DNA of 64,000 nt from Roseomonas xinghualingensis (GTDB taxonomy: Bacteria; Pseudomonadota; Alphaproteobacteria; Acetobacterales; Acetobacteraceae). The number at the start of each line of letters is the position of its first letter. Position 1 is the stretch's first letter. The notes under the pieces are model-generated. The model saw only the letters and a program-made list of their open reading frames with translations. It made no database searches and was not told the origin of the DNA. Made by a program: the position numbers and the translations under genes. The stretch spans positions 29,443 to 93,442 of the forward strand of contig NZ_JAOXLP010000018.1 in NCBI RefSeq assembly GCF_025791835.1, in the 5' to 3' direction. This document shows positions 26,108 through 35,358 of the stretch, piece by piece.

Positions 26108-27064
26108 ATGCCCCGCATCCAAGGCGCTGTCGTCGTGATTGCTGGTGCGTCCAGCGGGATCGGCCGCGCCACCGCGCAGCTCCTGGCCCGCAACGATGCG
26201 TATCTCGTCCTTGCCTCGCGCCGAGCGGATACGCTGGAGGCGGTGCGCGCCGAATGCGAGCGTCTGGGCGCCGAGGCCATTGCCGTTCCCACTGACGTGA
26301 CGGATGCGGAGGCGGTGAAGCGCCTGGCGGAAGCCGCCCGGGCCCGCTTCGGCCGGATTGATGTCTGGATCAACAATGCCGGTGTCGGCGCCATCGGCCC
26401 CTTCGAGGAAGTGCCGGTTGAATCCCATGCCCAGACCATCCGCACCAACCTTCTTGGCCAGGTGAATGGCGCCCATGCCGTTCTGCCGATCTTCAAGCGG
26501 CAGCGTGCGGGCGTGCTGATCAACACCCTCTCCATCGGCTCCTGGGTGCCTACGCCTTTCGCCGCCTCCTATGCCGCATCCAAGGCCGGGTTGCGCGGCT
26601 TCACCGAATCCCTGCGCGCCGAGTTGCAGGACTGGCCCGACATCCATGTCTGCGACGTCTTCCCCAGCATCGTGGATACGCCCGGCCTGCGCCACGGCGC
26701 CAATCACAGTGGCCACAGGATCGAGGTGGGCGGCCCCATCACCTCGCCATTCGAGGTGGCGGAAACCATCGCCTCCCTGATCCGCGAACCGCGCAACACG
26801 GCCGTGGTGGGGCTGGCGGCGCAGGCCATGCGCCTGGCGGCGCATCTGGCGCCCGCGCCATTGCGCTGGGCGGCGGGGAAGATGATGCGGAAGGGCTTGT
26901 CCAGCGCCCCGAGGGCGGCGGTGTCCGATGGCAACCTCTTCGCGGCGCCTGCGGATCACGATGTCTATGGCGGCTTCCGGAAGGAAGCGGCCATCCGCAT
27001 CCCCACCAAGGCCTGGATAGCTGCGGCCGGGATCATCGGCTTCTGGCTTGCCCGCAGGCGCTGA
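26108..27064 (+). CDS. SDR family oxidoreductase with C-terminal membrane segment
   Basis: This 318-aa SDR has the cofactor motif VVIAGASSGIGRATAQ, the INNAGVG motif, a catalytic serine in NTLSIGSW and YxxxK in YAASKAG. After the Rossmann domain it has about 80 extra residues ending in a hydrophobic stretch (AWIAAAGIIGFWLARRR), so it is probably membrane-attached. I chose 26108 because GAAGGAGAGG lies upstream; an earlier in-frame start at 26057 adds basic residues without family likeness. The substrate is unknown. Confidence 0.88.
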   Translation: MPRIQGAVVVIAGASSGIGRATAQLLARNDAYLVLASRRADTLEAVRAECERLGAEAIAVPTDVTDAEAVKRLAEAARARFGRIDVWINNAGVGAIGPFEEVPVESHAQTIRTNLLGQVNGAHAVLPIFKRQRAGVLINTLSIGSWVPTPFAASYAASKAGLRGFTESLRAELQDWPDIHVCDVFPSIVDTPGLRHGANHSGHRIEVGGPITSPFEVAETIASLIREPRNTAVVGLAAQAMRLAAHLAPAPLRWAAGKMMRKGLSSAPRAAVSDGNLFAAPADHDVYGGFRKEAAIRIPTKAWIAAAGIIGFWLARRR

Positions 27065-27088
27065 AAGGATCCTCGCGTTGCGGGGCAC

Positions 27089-27118
27089 AAAAAAGCCCGG
27101 GAGGAATTCTCCCGGGCT
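27089..27118 (-). terminator. Strong Rho-independent terminator of the FAH-family gene
   Basis: A perfect 10-bp stem (AGCCCGGGAG / CTCCCGGGCT) with a GAATT-type 5-base loop is followed on the minus strand by six T residues (A-run at 27089-27094 on +). It lies 14 bases beyond the stop of the minus-strand gene and also sits at the end of the convergent SDR gene. Confidence 0.9.
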
Positions 27119-27131
27119 CCTTTCCGCAACG

Positions 27132-27974
27132 TTAGCCGGCGACGGTCTTCTGCGTCTGCACGCCCAGGCCGGCAATGCCGAGGCGCATCACCTGGCCCGG
27201 CTTCAGATAGACAGGGGGCTTCATGCCCAGGCCCACGCCGGGCGGCGTGCCGGTGGTGATGATGTCGCCCGGATGCAGGGTGATGAAGTGCGAGACATAG
27301 GAAACGATGGTCTGCACGTCGAAGATCATCGTGCGGGTGGAGCCGTCCTGCATCCGCTGCCCGTCCACTTCCAGCCACAGGGCCAGATCCTGCGGATCCG
27401 GCACCTGGTCGGCGGTGACGAGCCAGGGGCCGACAGGGCCATAGCCATCCGCGCTCTTGCCCTTGTCCCACAGGCCGCCACGCTCGATCTGCCATTCACG
27501 TTCGGAGACGTCGTTGCAGATCGTGTAGCCCACCACATGGTCCAGTGCGGCCTCGGGCGAAACGCGCTTGGCCTTCGTGCCGATCACGATGGCCAGCTCC
27601 ACCTCCCAGTCGCTCTTCCTGCTGTCGGGCGGGATGGCGATGTCGTCATCCGGGCCTGCCAGGGCATTGAGCGACTTCAGGAAGACGATCGGCTCCTTCG
27701 GCACGGCGGCGCCACTCTCCGCCGCATGGTCGGCATAGTTCAGACCGATGGCGATGAAGTTGCGCGTGCCTGCCACCGGCGGCCCCAGCCGCGTGGCCGC
27801 GGAGATGATGGGCAGCGTCTCCGGATCGATCGCCGCCAGCCGCGTGATCCCCTCCGGCGACAACACCTCGCCCGCCAGATCCGGGATGACGCCCGAAAGA
27901 TCCCGGATGATCCCCTCGGCATCGAGCAGGCCCGGCTTCTCAGCGCCGGGGGCGCCGTGTCGCAGCAGCTTCAT
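27132..27974 (-). CDS. Fumarylacetoacetate hydrolase (FAH) family protein
   Basis: This 280-aa protein has the FAH fold: RNFIAIGLNYADHAAESG, FLKSLNALAGPDDDIAIP, metal-binding WEVELAIVIG, then VGYTICNDVSEREWQIERGG and ITTGTPPGVGLGMKPP. The family hydrolyses C-C bonds of, or isomerises or decarboxylates, oxo-acids from aromatic, sugar and purine breakdown. Length and motifs fit the ureidoglycolate lyase/2,4-didehydro-3-deoxy-L-rhamnonate hydrolase type of annotation, but the exact substrate cannot be read from sequence. AGGATAG lies just before the ATG. Confidence 0.88.
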   Translation of the reverse strand: MKLLRHGAPGAEKPGLLDAEGIIRDLSGVIPDLAGEVLSPEGITRLAAIDPETLPIISAATRLGPPVAGTRNFIAIGLNYADHAAESGAAVPKEPIVFLKSLNALAGPDDDIAIPPDSRKSDWEVELAIVIGTKAKRVSPEAALDHVVGYTICNDVSEREWQIERGGLWDKGKSADGYGPVGPWLVTADQVPDPQDLALWLEVDGQRMQDGSTRTMIFDVQTIVSYVSHFITLHPGDIITTGTPPGVGLGMKPPVYLKPGQVMRLGIAGLGVQTQKTVAG

Positions 27975-28035
27975 CTATCCTGTGTTCCGTTCGGTTCGGC
28001 TGCCCTCTACCATGAACGGCAGGGCAAGCCTCAAC

Positions 28036-29076
28036 TCAGGCCACGCTTTCCTCCAGGAAGACCTGCACGGCCTGGAACAGGGCGCCCCGGTTACGCTCCA
28101 GCATAATGCTGTGCGTACCCTCCGCCAGCATCACTAGCCGCTTGCCGGGGGCGTTCACCAGCAGGGGGAACAGGGTGGTGGCCATGGAGGGCGGCGTGTC
28201 GCGGTCCCATTCGCCCAGCACAAGCAGGGCAGGAACCGTCACCTTCGCGGGATCGTAGAAGGGCTGTCCGGCATCCCAATGCTCCCGCAGGTCCTGCAGG
28301 ACGCCATTCGGGGCGCGCAGCACGGAGGGTATCTGGCGTGATCCCTCCGGATCGGTGGCGAAGGTGGAATCGGCCCAATGCTCGAACCAGCCGGGCGGGA
28401 TCAGGCCGCCGCGCTTGTTGTCCGGCACGCCTGCCATCCATCGCTCCCGCGCCTGCGCCCGCGTCACGCTGCGATAGGCGGGAAGGGGGCCTTCGGGCAC
28501 CGGCACCGCGCCACGGCTGGAGGCATCCCGCAGCCAGAGCGGCGCATAGAGCACCAGCCGCTCCACCAGCGTGGGATTGTCGGTGGTGAAGCGCGAAACC
28601 AGGGTGGTGCCCCAACTCCAGCCGATCAGCCCGGTTCTGGCGACGCGCCGCGTGTCCCGGATGTAGCGCAGCGCGGCGCCGATCTCGGCCACCGCCTGTT
28701 CTCCCCGCATCGGCGGCGGGGAGGTATCGGCCGGCAGGCGGGTGGAGCGGCCATAGCCCGGCAGGTCCAGGCTCCAGACATCGAAGCCGCGTCCCGCCAT
28801 GTAATCCATCCAGGAGACGCCCGAGAGCGGCAGGTCGAAGGCGGTGCTGGCCGGGTAGGTGGCGCCATGGACGCAGAGCACCGTCCGGTCCGGCCGTCCT
28901 GGCGCCCCCGCCTCCGGCCGCTTGTTCCGCAGGTAGAGCTGGGTGCCGGATTCGGCACTGGGGATCAGAACCTCGTCCATCACCACTCCCGCGGGCTGGG
29001 CCCCTGCCGGGTTGCCTGCGGCATTCAGGGCGAGGCCGCCGACGAGCGGAGCGGCCAGGACGGTGCGGCGCTGCAT
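28036..29076 (-). CDS. Secreted alpha/beta hydrolase
   Basis: This 346-aa protein has an N-terminal signal (QRRTVLAAPLVGGLALNAAG, Tat-like twin Arg), then an alpha/beta hydrolase domain. The nucleophile elbow is GLIGWSWGTTLVSRF (GxSxG), the oxyanion region is near VCVHGATYPAST, and a likely catalytic His is in AEGTHSIMLERN near the C-terminus. It probably hydrolyses an ester or amide in the periplasm. GAGGAGACCTCC precedes the ATG at 29076; the longer upstream frame is Pro/Arg-rich without homology. Confidence 0.85.
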   Translation of the reverse strand: MQRRTVLAAPLVGGLALNAAGNPAGAQPAGVVMDEVLIPSAESGTQLYLRNKRPEAGAPGRPDRTVLCVHGATYPASTAFDLPLSGVSWMDYMAGRGFDVWSLDLPGYGRSTRLPADTSPPPMRGEQAVAEIGAALRYIRDTRRVARTGLIGWSWGTTLVSRFTTDNPTLVERLVLYAPLWLRDASSRGAVPVPEGPLPAYRSVTRAQARERWMAGVPDNKRGGLIPPGWFEHWADSTFATDPEGSRQIPSVLRAPNGVLQDLREHWDAGQPFYDPAKVTVPALLVLGEWDRDTPPSMATTLFPLLVNAPGKRLVMLAEGTHSIMLERNRGALFQAVQVFLEESVA

Positions 29077-29192
29077 GGAGGTCTCCTCGGTATCCGGCGG
29101 CACCCCGTGGGCCGGGAGCCTTGCATTGAATGGAACCGTGCCACCCGCGCCGCCCCATGCCAACGGCCGTGAGGCCGGGCTACACCCTGCCC

Positions 29193-30602
29193 ATGGGTGA
29201 GGAAGTGCAGAAGCGGAACGCGTGGTGGACGGAGATGCGCGCGACGCTGCTCCTCGCCTGGCCCATGGCGCTGACCAACCTGTCGCAGATGGCGCTGCTG
29301 GCGACCGATTCCGCCTATCTCGGCCATTTATCGACCGAGGCGCTGGCGGCCGTGACCCTGTCCGGCACGCTGTTCTGGACCATGCTGGCGCCGGGCTTCG
29401 GCCTGTCCTTCGCCGCCGCCGCCATGCTGGCGCAGGAGCGCGGGCGGCGGATCGGCCATGTGCGGAACATGCGGCGCAGCTTCCGTGCCGGGGCCTGGGC
29501 CGTGGTGCTGGGCTCGGTACCGGGGATGCTCCTGCTCTGGAATGGCGGGGCGGTGCTGCGGGCGCTGGGGCAGGATGCGGCATTGGCCGAACCGGCGCAG
29601 GATTTCCTCCGCTGCATGCTCTGGGGCATCCCGACCTTTGGTCTGTTCCTGATGCTTCGCGGCTTCATGGCGGCGATGGAGCGCCCCTGGCCGCCTCTGT
29701 TGATCGGGTTGCTGGCCGTGCCGCTGAACGCGCTGGTCGGCTGGGTGCTGATCTTCGGAAACCTGGGCGCGCCGGCGCTGGGCGTGCGTGGCGCGGGCAT
29801 AGCGGGCGCGGTGGCGGATGGCTTCATCTGCCTCGCCCTGGCCCTGTTCATCGCGCGGGACCGGCGGCTGCGCCGCTACCGGCTCTTCGGCCGCATCTGG
29901 CGGATCGAGGTCGCGCGTCTGCTGAAGGTGCTTCGGCTCGGCATGCCCATCATGGCGCAGATGCTGCTGGAGATCGGCCTGTTCAGCGCCGTCGGCCTCG
30001 TCATGGGGGCCTTCGGCGCGCAGGCGGTCGCGGCCCATGCCATCGCTCTGCAGATCGCCAGCATCGCCTTCGCCGTACCGCTCGGCCTGGGCCAGGCCGC
30101 CACGGCACGGGTGGGGCTGGCGATCGGGGCAGGAAGGGCGCGCGCCGCCTGGCGGGCCGGATGGGTGGCGATCGCGCTTTCCATGGCCTTCATGGCCCCG
30201 ATGGCGGCGCTGATGATCCTGGCCCCCACCCAGTTGGCTGGCATCTTCCTGGATGAGGCTGCCCCGGGCGCCGCGGAGACGGCGGCGCAGGCCGCGACGC
30301 TGCTCTTCCTCGCCGGCCTTTTCCAGCTCAGCGACGGGGTGCAGGTGACGGGTGCCGGCGCGCTGCGCGGCTTGCACGACACGCGGGTCCCCATGTGGAT
30401 CGCAGCCATCGGATACTGGGCACTGGGCTTCACCGCAGCACTTGCCCTGGCCTTCCCGCTGGGCTTCGGTCCCCCCGGCATTTGGGCCGGGCTGGTGATC
30501 GGGCTGCTCGGCGTGGCGGTGGCCATGACCTGGCGCTGGGCGCGCCTCTCCCGCCGGGGTGGGTTGACGACCGGGCGGCGGCTTGCCCCCATCGCCGCAT
30601 GA
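29193..30602 (+). CDS. MATE-family multidrug/Na+ efflux transporter (NorM-like)
   Basis: This protein of about 469 aa has some twelve membrane helices. The N-terminal motif RATLLLAWPMALTNLSQMALLATDSAYLGHL matches the first MATE repeat, and RLLKVLRLGMPIMAQMLLEIGLFS starts the second. VQVTGAGALRGLHDTRVPM is the conserved later loop. MATE proteins export cationic compounds using Na+ or H+ gradients. In-frame ATGs at 29157 and 29130 are possible; none has a good ribosome-binding site. Its stop overlaps the start of the following thioesterase by 4 bp. Confidence 0.88.
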   Translation: MGEEVQKRNAWWTEMRATLLLAWPMALTNLSQMALLATDSAYLGHLSTEALAAVTLSGTLFWTMLAPGFGLSFAAAAMLAQERGRRIGHVRNMRRSFRAGAWAVVLGSVPGMLLLWNGGAVLRALGQDAALAEPAQDFLRCMLWGIPTFGLFLMLRGFMAAMERPWPPLLIGLLAVPLNALVGWVLIFGNLGAPALGVRGAGIAGAVADGFICLALALFIARDRRLRRYRLFGRIWRIEVARLLKVLRLGMPIMAQMLLEIGLFSAVGLVMGAFGAQAVAAHAIALQIASIAFAVPLGLGQAATARVGLAIGAGRARAAWRAGWVAIALSMAFMAPMAALMILAPTQLAGIFLDEAAPGAAETAAQAATLLFLAGLFQLSDGVQVTGAGALRGLHDTRVPMWIAAIGYWALGFTAALALAFPLGFGPPGIWAGLVIGLLGVAVAMTWRWARLSRRGGLTTGRRLAPIAA

Positions 30603-31030
30603 GCACCACACCAATCTGGAAGAAGTCCGTCACCCCCGAGGGCCTGGAGGCGCGGGCGGCCAACACGGCCATCACCCTTTTGGGCATCCGCATCACCGAG
30701 ATCGGGCCTGACTACATCCGGGCCGTGATGCCCGTGGACCATCGCCATGTGCAGCCCTGGCGCGTGCTGCATGGCGGCGTGTCCGTCGTGGTGTCGGAGA
30801 CGCTCGGCAGTGTCGCGGCCTATCTGGCGTCGCCGGAGGGCTTCCACGTCGTCGGCATCGAGATCAACGCCAACCACATCGCCTCGGTGCCCGAAGGGCA
30901 GGAGGTCACGGCCGAATGCCGGCCGATGCACACCGGCCGCTCCACCCAGGTCTGGCAGACCGAAATCCGCCGTGCCGATGGAAAGCTGGCCTGCGTGTCC
31001 CGCATCACCTGCGCCGTCCTGCCGGACTGA
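30599..31030 (+). CDS. PaaI-type hotdog thioesterase
   Basis: This 143-aa protein has the hotdog-fold thioesterase pattern: the active-site segment RVLHGGVSVVVSETLGSVAAY, then VVGIEINANHIASVPEGQEVTAECRPMHTGRSTQVWQTEI. Such enzymes hydrolyse acyl-CoA thioesters; relatives act on phenylacetyl-CoA or 1,4-dihydroxy-2-naphthoyl-CoA. The ATG overlaps the MATE stop (ATGA), so translation is coupled to the transporter. Confidence 0.88.
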   Translation: MSTTPIWKKSVTPEGLEARAANTAITLLGIRITEIGPDYIRAVMPVDHRHVQPWRVLHGGVSVVVSETLGSVAAYLASPEGFHVVGIEINANHIASVPEGQEVTAECRPMHTGRSTQVWQTEIRRADGKLACVSRITCAVLPD

Positions 31031-31131
31031 GCGGCCGCGACGCTCGTTACCGGTTGCTGACCGCGCCGGGCAGGAAACCGCGCAGGGGGAGGGCTGCGTT
31101 AATCGCAGACCCTACCGCGATGGAGGCGCGT

Positions 31132-31620
31132 ATGAGCAAACCCCTTTTCCTGGCTGCCACCTTGGCTCTGTCCAGCGTGGCGGGCCTGGCCATGGCCCAG
31201 GCGCCGGCCCCTCCGGCCCCCGGTGCTCCTCCGCCGGCGCCCCAGGCCCAGCCTCCCGCTTCGCCGCCACCACCGCAGGCCCAGGCCCCCGCGCCTCCGC
31301 CGCCCGGTGGCCCGCGCGGTCCCGGTCCGGGATGGCGTGGCCCGCGTGGCCCAGGCGGCCCGGGTGGTCCAGGCGGCCCCGGCCCGATGTTCGGCTACTG
31401 GGGGCCTGGCATGGAGGGGCACGGCCCCATGCCAGGATGGCACCCTGGGATGATGATGCATGGGTGGCACCACGGCCAGTCTTCCCGCGGGGCGAGTTTC
31501 CACATTGAGCGCGGTCCGTTGGAAATCCACATCCGCTGCGCAGAGGATGAGGAGACCCGCGCCTGCGTGGAGGCTGCGGGCATCCTGCTGGATAAGGTGA
31601 ACAGCCTGCCGCAGCGCTGA
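31132..31620 (+). CDS. Secreted Pro/Gly-rich low-complexity protein
   Basis: This 162-aa protein has a signal peptide (LFLAATLALSSVAGLAMAQ), then about 90 residues rich in Pro, Ala, Gln and Gly (PP repeats, then GPGG repeats), a Met/His/Trp/Gly patch (GMMMHGWHHG) and a conserved-looking C-terminal 55 residues with two cysteines (IHIRCAEDEETRACVEAAG). The Met/His patch could bind copper (inference only). GGAGG lies 5 bases before the ATG at 31132. No family is recognised. Confidence 0.7.
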   Translation: MSKPLFLAATLALSSVAGLAMAQAPAPPAPGAPPPAPQAQPPASPPPPQAQAPAPPPPGGPRGPGPGWRGPRGPGGPGGPGGPGPMFGYWGPGMEGHGPMPGWHPGMMMHGWHHGQSSRGASFHIERGPLEIHIRCAEDEETRACVEAAGILLDKVNSLPQR

Positions 31621-31626
31621 GCGCCC

Positions 31627-31658
31627 AAAAGAAAAGGGCCACGCCCAGGCGCGGCCCT
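31627..31658 (-). terminator. Terminator of the EipB-like gene
   Basis: AGGGCC and GGCCCT (31635-31640 and 31653-31658) form the base of a hairpin that can extend inward. On the minus strand it is followed by TTTTCTTTT. It lies about 50 bases after the stop of the minus-strand gene. Confidence 0.7.
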
Positions 31659-31707
31659 CGATTCAGGAAACAAGGGCCGGGGGGAATGCCTCCCAGCCTT
31701 TTCCGTC

Positions 31708-32568
31708 TCAGCAGCCGCCTGGAACAGCCTCCAGCGTTTCCAGGCGCCCGTTTACCGAGAATTCGCCGAAATCCATGTTCAGCTCATCCGCCACGCCATT
31801 GGCGAAGTAGCGCAGCCCCACCTCGTAATCCGGGGAGGAGGCGCCGCCGCCATTGTTGTCCTTGCCGAAGAAGGCGATCCGCATGCGGCCGCTCTCCTGA
31901 TTGGCCAGCAGCGGGAAACGGGGCTTGCCTTCGCCATCCTTGTTCCACTGGGAGAGGATGGTGGTGCTTTCCTGCGCCCCGTCCTCGCTGGTGCCGTCCA
32001 TCAGCGGAGCGTTGAGGATGCGTTGGGACGCGCGGCCGGCCGCGATGGCGCGGATCGTATGGGCCATGGGCAGCAGCGTGCCGGGGGGCAGGGCCTCAGT
32101 CCGCGCGCTGGGCTGCTCATAGGTGGCGATGCCGCTGCCATCGGGCTGCAGCACGGCCTCGCCACTCAGCCGGTTGCTGACCGCCCCCTGCGTCATCTGC
32201 GTGAGCGAGAAGCGCAGGCGGCGCCCGTCCTTGCTCTCGAAGGTCGAGTAGTCGGAAGCGGTTTCGATCGCGCGCCCGTCGCGGTCCTGCAGGCGCATGC
32301 TCAGGCGCTGGCGGCTCGCCCAGCCATCGCAGGCATCCAGCACCTCGAAGAGCATCACGCCCTCCGCGCGCGCCACGTCGGAATTGTCCCGCGCCTTGTC
32401 GAAGGTCAGGCGGTAGGCGGCCCGATGGGCGATCATAGCCTCCGCCCCCGGCATGGCGACCGGGGACTGGGCAGCCGCCGGGGCGGCGGGCTGGGCGGGC
32501 GCCGGGCCGGTAAGGGCCAGGGCCGCGCCCATGGTGACGGTGGCGGCAAGGAGGGAGCGCAGGCGCAT
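31708..32568 (-). CDS. EipB-family cell-envelope protein (DUF1849)
   Basis: This 286-aa protein has a signal peptide (RLRSLLAATVTMGAALALTGPAPA) and then the EipB/DUF1849 pattern: AHRAAYRLTFDKARDNSDVARAEGVMLFEVLDACDGWASRQRLSM, followed by ETASDYSTFESKDGRRLRF. In Brucella, EipB is a periplasmic spiral beta protein needed for envelope integrity. I chose 32568, with AAAGG upstream; the longer frame would overlap aspS. It follows aspS in the same direction after 28 bp. Confidence 0.85.
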   Translation of the reverse strand: MRLRSLLAATVTMGAALALTGPAPAQPAAPAAAQSPVAMPGAEAMIAHRAAYRLTFDKARDNSDVARAEGVMLFEVLDACDGWASRQRLSMRLQDRDGRAIETASDYSTFESKDGRRLRFSLTQMTQGAVSNRLSGEAVLQPDGSGIATYEQPSARTEALPPGTLLPMAHTIRAIAAGRASQRILNAPLMDGTSEDGAQESTTILSQWNKDGEGKPRFPLLANQESGRMRIAFFGKDNNGGGASSPDYEVGLRYFANGVADELNMDFGEFSVNGRLETLEAVPGGC

Positions 32569-32596
32569 CGAGGAGCCTTTCCGGTTAGCCCCTGAC

Positions 32597-34426
32597 TTAG
32601 GCGCTCTTCGCCGCCGTTGCACCCTTCGCCGCGTCCTTCGCGGGAGGAAGGTCGGGCTTCAGGAAGAGTTCCTTCCAGCGGGAGGGCTCGACCGGCGCCG
32701 GAGCGCCCATCATCAGGTCCTCGGCCTGCTGGTTCAGGGGGAAGAGAGTGACCTCGCGGATGTTCGGCTCATCCGCCAGCAGCATCACAATCCGGTCAAT
32801 GCCCGGAGCCGAGCCGCCATGGGGCGGGGCGCCGTAACGGAAGGCGTTCAGCATCCCGCCGAAGCGCTCCTCGACCTCCTCGGCCGTGTAGCCCGCGATC
32901 TCGAAGGCGCGGATCATGATGTCCGGGCGGTGGTTGCGGATGGCGCCCGAGGACAGCTCGATGCCGTTGCAGACGATGTCGTACTGGAAGGCCTTGATAT
33001 CGAGCGGGTTCATGGAGTTCAGCGCCTCCAGCCCACCCTGCGGCATGGAGAAGGGGTTGTGGCTGAAGTCGATGCCGCCCGGCTTGTCCTCGTTTTCCTC
33101 ATACATCGGGAAATCGACGATCCAGCAGAAGCGGAAGGCGTCCTTCTCGATCAGGTCCAGCTCATTGCCCAGGCGGGTGCGGACAGCGCCCGCGAACTTC
33201 TGGGCGTCCTCCTTCTTGCCGGCGGCGAAGAAGACGGCGTCGCCCGGGTTCAGCCCGCAGGCGGCGCGGATGGCCTCCACGCGGTCGGCCTCCAGGTTTT
33301 TGGCGATCGGGCCCTTGGGGCCGTCCGCCGCGAACTGGATGTAGCCCAGGCCGCCGGCGCCCTCGGCACGGGCCCATTCGTTCAGCTTGTCGAAGAAGCC
33401 GCGCGGCTTGTCGGCCGCACCGGGCGCCGGGATGGCGCGGATGATGCCACCCGAGGCCGCGATCTTCGCGAAAAGGCCGAAGCCCGAATTCGCGAAGTGC
33501 TGCGTCACATCCGTGATCTTGATCGGGTTCCGCAGGTCCGGCTTGTCCGAGCCGTATTCCAGCATCGCGGTGTCATAGGCGATGCGCGGGAAATGGCCCT
33601 CGTCCACGGCCTTCTTCGTGCCCGTGAAGTCCGCGAACTCGCGGAACACGCCGGCGATCACCGGCTCGATCGCGGCGAAGACGTCTTCCTGCGTGACGAA
33701 GCTCATCTCGAAGTCGAGCTGATAGAACTCGCCCGGCGAACGGTCAGCGCGGGCGGCCTCGTCGCGAAAGCAGGGGGCGATCTGGAAATAGCGGTCGAAG
33801 CCCGCCACCATCGCCAGCTGCTTGAACATCTGCGGTGCCTGCGGCAGCGCGTAGAACTTGCCCGGATGCAGGCGGGAGGGGACGAGGAAGTCCCGCGCGC
33901 CCTCAGGGCTGGACGCCGTCAGCAGGGGCGTCTGGAATTCGGTGAAGCCCTGGTCGATCATCCGGCGGCGGATGGAAGCGATCACGCCCGAGCGCAGCAT
34001 CAGGTTGCGATGCTGCTTCTCCCGCCGGAGGTCGAGGAAGCGGTAGCGCAGCCGCAGTTCCTCGGGGAATTCCTGGTCGCCGGCCACCTGGATTGGCAGC
34101 ACCTCGGCGGCGGACTGGACGGACAGCTCCGCCACGCGCAGCTCGATCTCACCCGTCGGCAGCTTCGGGTTGATGGTGGCGCCCTCACGCGCGACCACCT
34201 GGCCGGTGACGGTGACGACGCTCTCGGGGCGCAGGTTGTCCGCGGCCTCGAAGACCGGGGAGCCAGCCGGCACCACGCATTGGGTCAGACCGTAATGGTC
34301 GCGCAGGTCGATGAAGAGCAGACCGCCGTGGTCGCGCTTGCGGTGCACCCAGCCGGAGAGCCGGACGGTGCTGCCGGCATCGGCGGCGCGGAGGGCGCCG
34401 CAGGTGTGGGTACGATAGGCGTGCAT
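32597..34426 (-). CDS. aspS: Aspartyl-tRNA synthetase, probably non-discriminating
   Basis: This 609-aa protein is a bacterial-type AspRS: N-terminal anticodon-binding OB fold ([19 protein letters not shown]), class II catalytic core with motif 2 ([26 protein letters not shown]), the bacterial GAD insertion in the middle, and motif 3 ([27 protein letters not shown]). It charges tRNA-Asp. The histidine at about residue 33 in RDHGG corresponds to the position that in non-discriminating AspRS is His and in discriminating enzymes is Leu, so it probably also charges tRNA-Asn and relies on GatCAB, which is not in this window. Confidence 0.96.
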   Translation of the reverse strand: MHAYRTHTCGALRAADAGSTVRLSGWVHRKRDHGGLLFIDLRDHYGLTQCVVPAGSPVFEAADNLRPESVVTVTGQVVAREGATINPKLPTGEIELRVAELSVQSAAEVLPIQVAGDQEFPEELRLRYRFLDLRREKQHRNLMLRSGVIASIRRRMIDQGFTEFQTPLLTASSPEGARDFLVPSRLHPGKFYALPQAPQMFKQLAMVAGFDRYFQIAPCFRDEAARADRSPGEFYQLDFEMSFVTQEDVFAAIEPVIAGVFREFADFTGTKKAVDEGHFPRIAYDTAMLEYGSDKPDLRNPIKITDVTQHFANSGFGLFAKIAASGGIIRAIPAPGAADKPRGFFDKLNEWARAEGAGGLGYIQFAADGPKGPIAKNLEADRVEAIRAACGLNPGDAVFFAAGKKEDAQKFAGAVRTRLGNELDLIEKDAFRFCWIVDFPMYEENEDKPGGIDFSHNPFSMPQGGLEALNSMNPLDIKAFQYDIVCNGIELSSGAIRNHRPDIMIRAFEIAGYTAEEVEERFGGMLNAFRYGAPPHGGSAPGIDRIVMLLADEPNIREVTLFPLNQQAEDLMMGAPAPVEPSRWKELFLKPDLPPAKDAAKGATAAKSA

Positions 34427-34452
34427 GGGGCAGGGACCCTGGGTCTGGTCTT

Positions 34453-34501
34453 GTTCGGGGCGGCAAGAGGGGCAGGCAGCCCCCCACTGTCAACCCCGAA
34501 C
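34453..34501. other. Nested inverted repeats between yqgE and aspS
   Basis: GTTCGGGG (34453-34460) and CCCCGAAC (34494-34501) enclose a second small hairpin GGGGC/GCCCC (34469-34473 and 34479-34483). It lies at the end of the yqgE gene and upstream of aspS on the minus strand, so it could end the yqgE message or shape the aspS leader. No U-tract follows. Confidence 0.35.
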
Positions 34502-34505
34502 CCCT

Positions 34506-35201
34506 TCAGGCGCGGCCCGCCGTGTCCACCAGCAGCAGCGGATCGACCTTCAGTTTGGCAAGTGCGCGGCGCCATTTGGCGTCCTGGTCCTCCTCGGCGA
34601 AGAGGATTCCTTCGTCCGGGGAGACGCTGAGCCAGGCATTATGGGCGATCTCGGCCTCAAGCTGCCCAGGGCCCCAGCCGGCATAGCCGAGGGCCAGCAG
34701 CCCCTGGCGCGGACCGTCCCCGCCCGCGATGGCCTTGAGGATGTCCACGCTGGCGGTCAGGGCGAAGCCGCCCTCGATCGCCAGACTGCCCTCGCTCGAC
34801 CAGTCGCCGGTATGCAGCACGAAGCCCCGCCCGCCCTCCACCGGGCCGCCGGCATGGAGCCGGATGCGGCGCTGGGGCGGGATGGGCGTGACGTCCAGCT
34901 GCTTGAGCAGGTCGTCGAAGGTCAGGTTCTCGATGGCGCGGTTCAGCACGATGCCCATCGCCCCCTCGGGGGAATGGGCGCAGAGGCAGATCACGCTTCG
35001 GGCGAAGCGCGGATCCTCCATGCTGGGCATGGCGATCAGAATCTGGCCGCCAAGCCACCCCTCCTCCGCAAGGCCGGGCTTGGCCACGCGGCTGAGATGG
35101 ATCGGGGATTGGTTCTCCGTCACCTCCAGCTCGTCCTCATCCTCGATGGAGAGCGGAGGGGGAGCCTTGTCCTTCGGGCGCCGGGTCATGCGACTGAACA
35201 T
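34506..35201 (-). CDS. YqgE/AlgH family protein
   Basis: This 231-aa protein has the full YqgE/AlgH domain after about 50 charged residues: GWLGGQILIAMPSMEDPRFARSVICLCAHSPEGAMGIVLNRAIENLTFDDLLKQL, then LHAGGPVEGGRGFVLH and ALGYAGWGPGQLEAEIAHNAWL. The family is widespread and its molecular function is unclear. The start is uncertain: 35201 (MFSRMTRR) and 35189 are both possible, neither with a clear ribosome-binding site. It is divergent from the peroxiredoxin gene. Confidence 0.88.
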   Translation of the reverse strand: MFSRMTRRPKDKAPPPLSIEDEDELEVTENQSPIHLSRVAKPGLAEEGWLGGQILIAMPSMEDPRFARSVICLCAHSPEGAMGIVLNRAIENLTFDDLLKQLDVTPIPPQRRIRLHAGGPVEGGRGFVLHTGDWSSEGSLAIEGGFALTASVDILKAIAGGDGPRQGLLALGYAGWGPGQLEAEIAHNAWLSVSPDEGILFAEEDQDAKWRRALAKLKVDPLLLVDTAGRA

Positions 35202-35358
35202 GGAGGCAGCGGAGGGGGCCTGCAACCCGCTTCGGTAACCAGTTGTGCGCTGCAACGAAACAATCGGTCACGCAGGCCGCCCGGGAAGGTAGGGCGTTGA
35301 CAGCGGGGCCGAACGAGCGCCGAAACTGCGGCCCCTTCCCTGGCCTCCGAGGAGCCCC

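Noticed and set aside
35297..35325. Perfect TTGACA upstream of the peroxiredoxin gene as a sigma-70 promoter
   Set aside because: The hexamers 16-18 bp downstream (for example CCGAAA) do not resemble a -10 box, so I do not call it.
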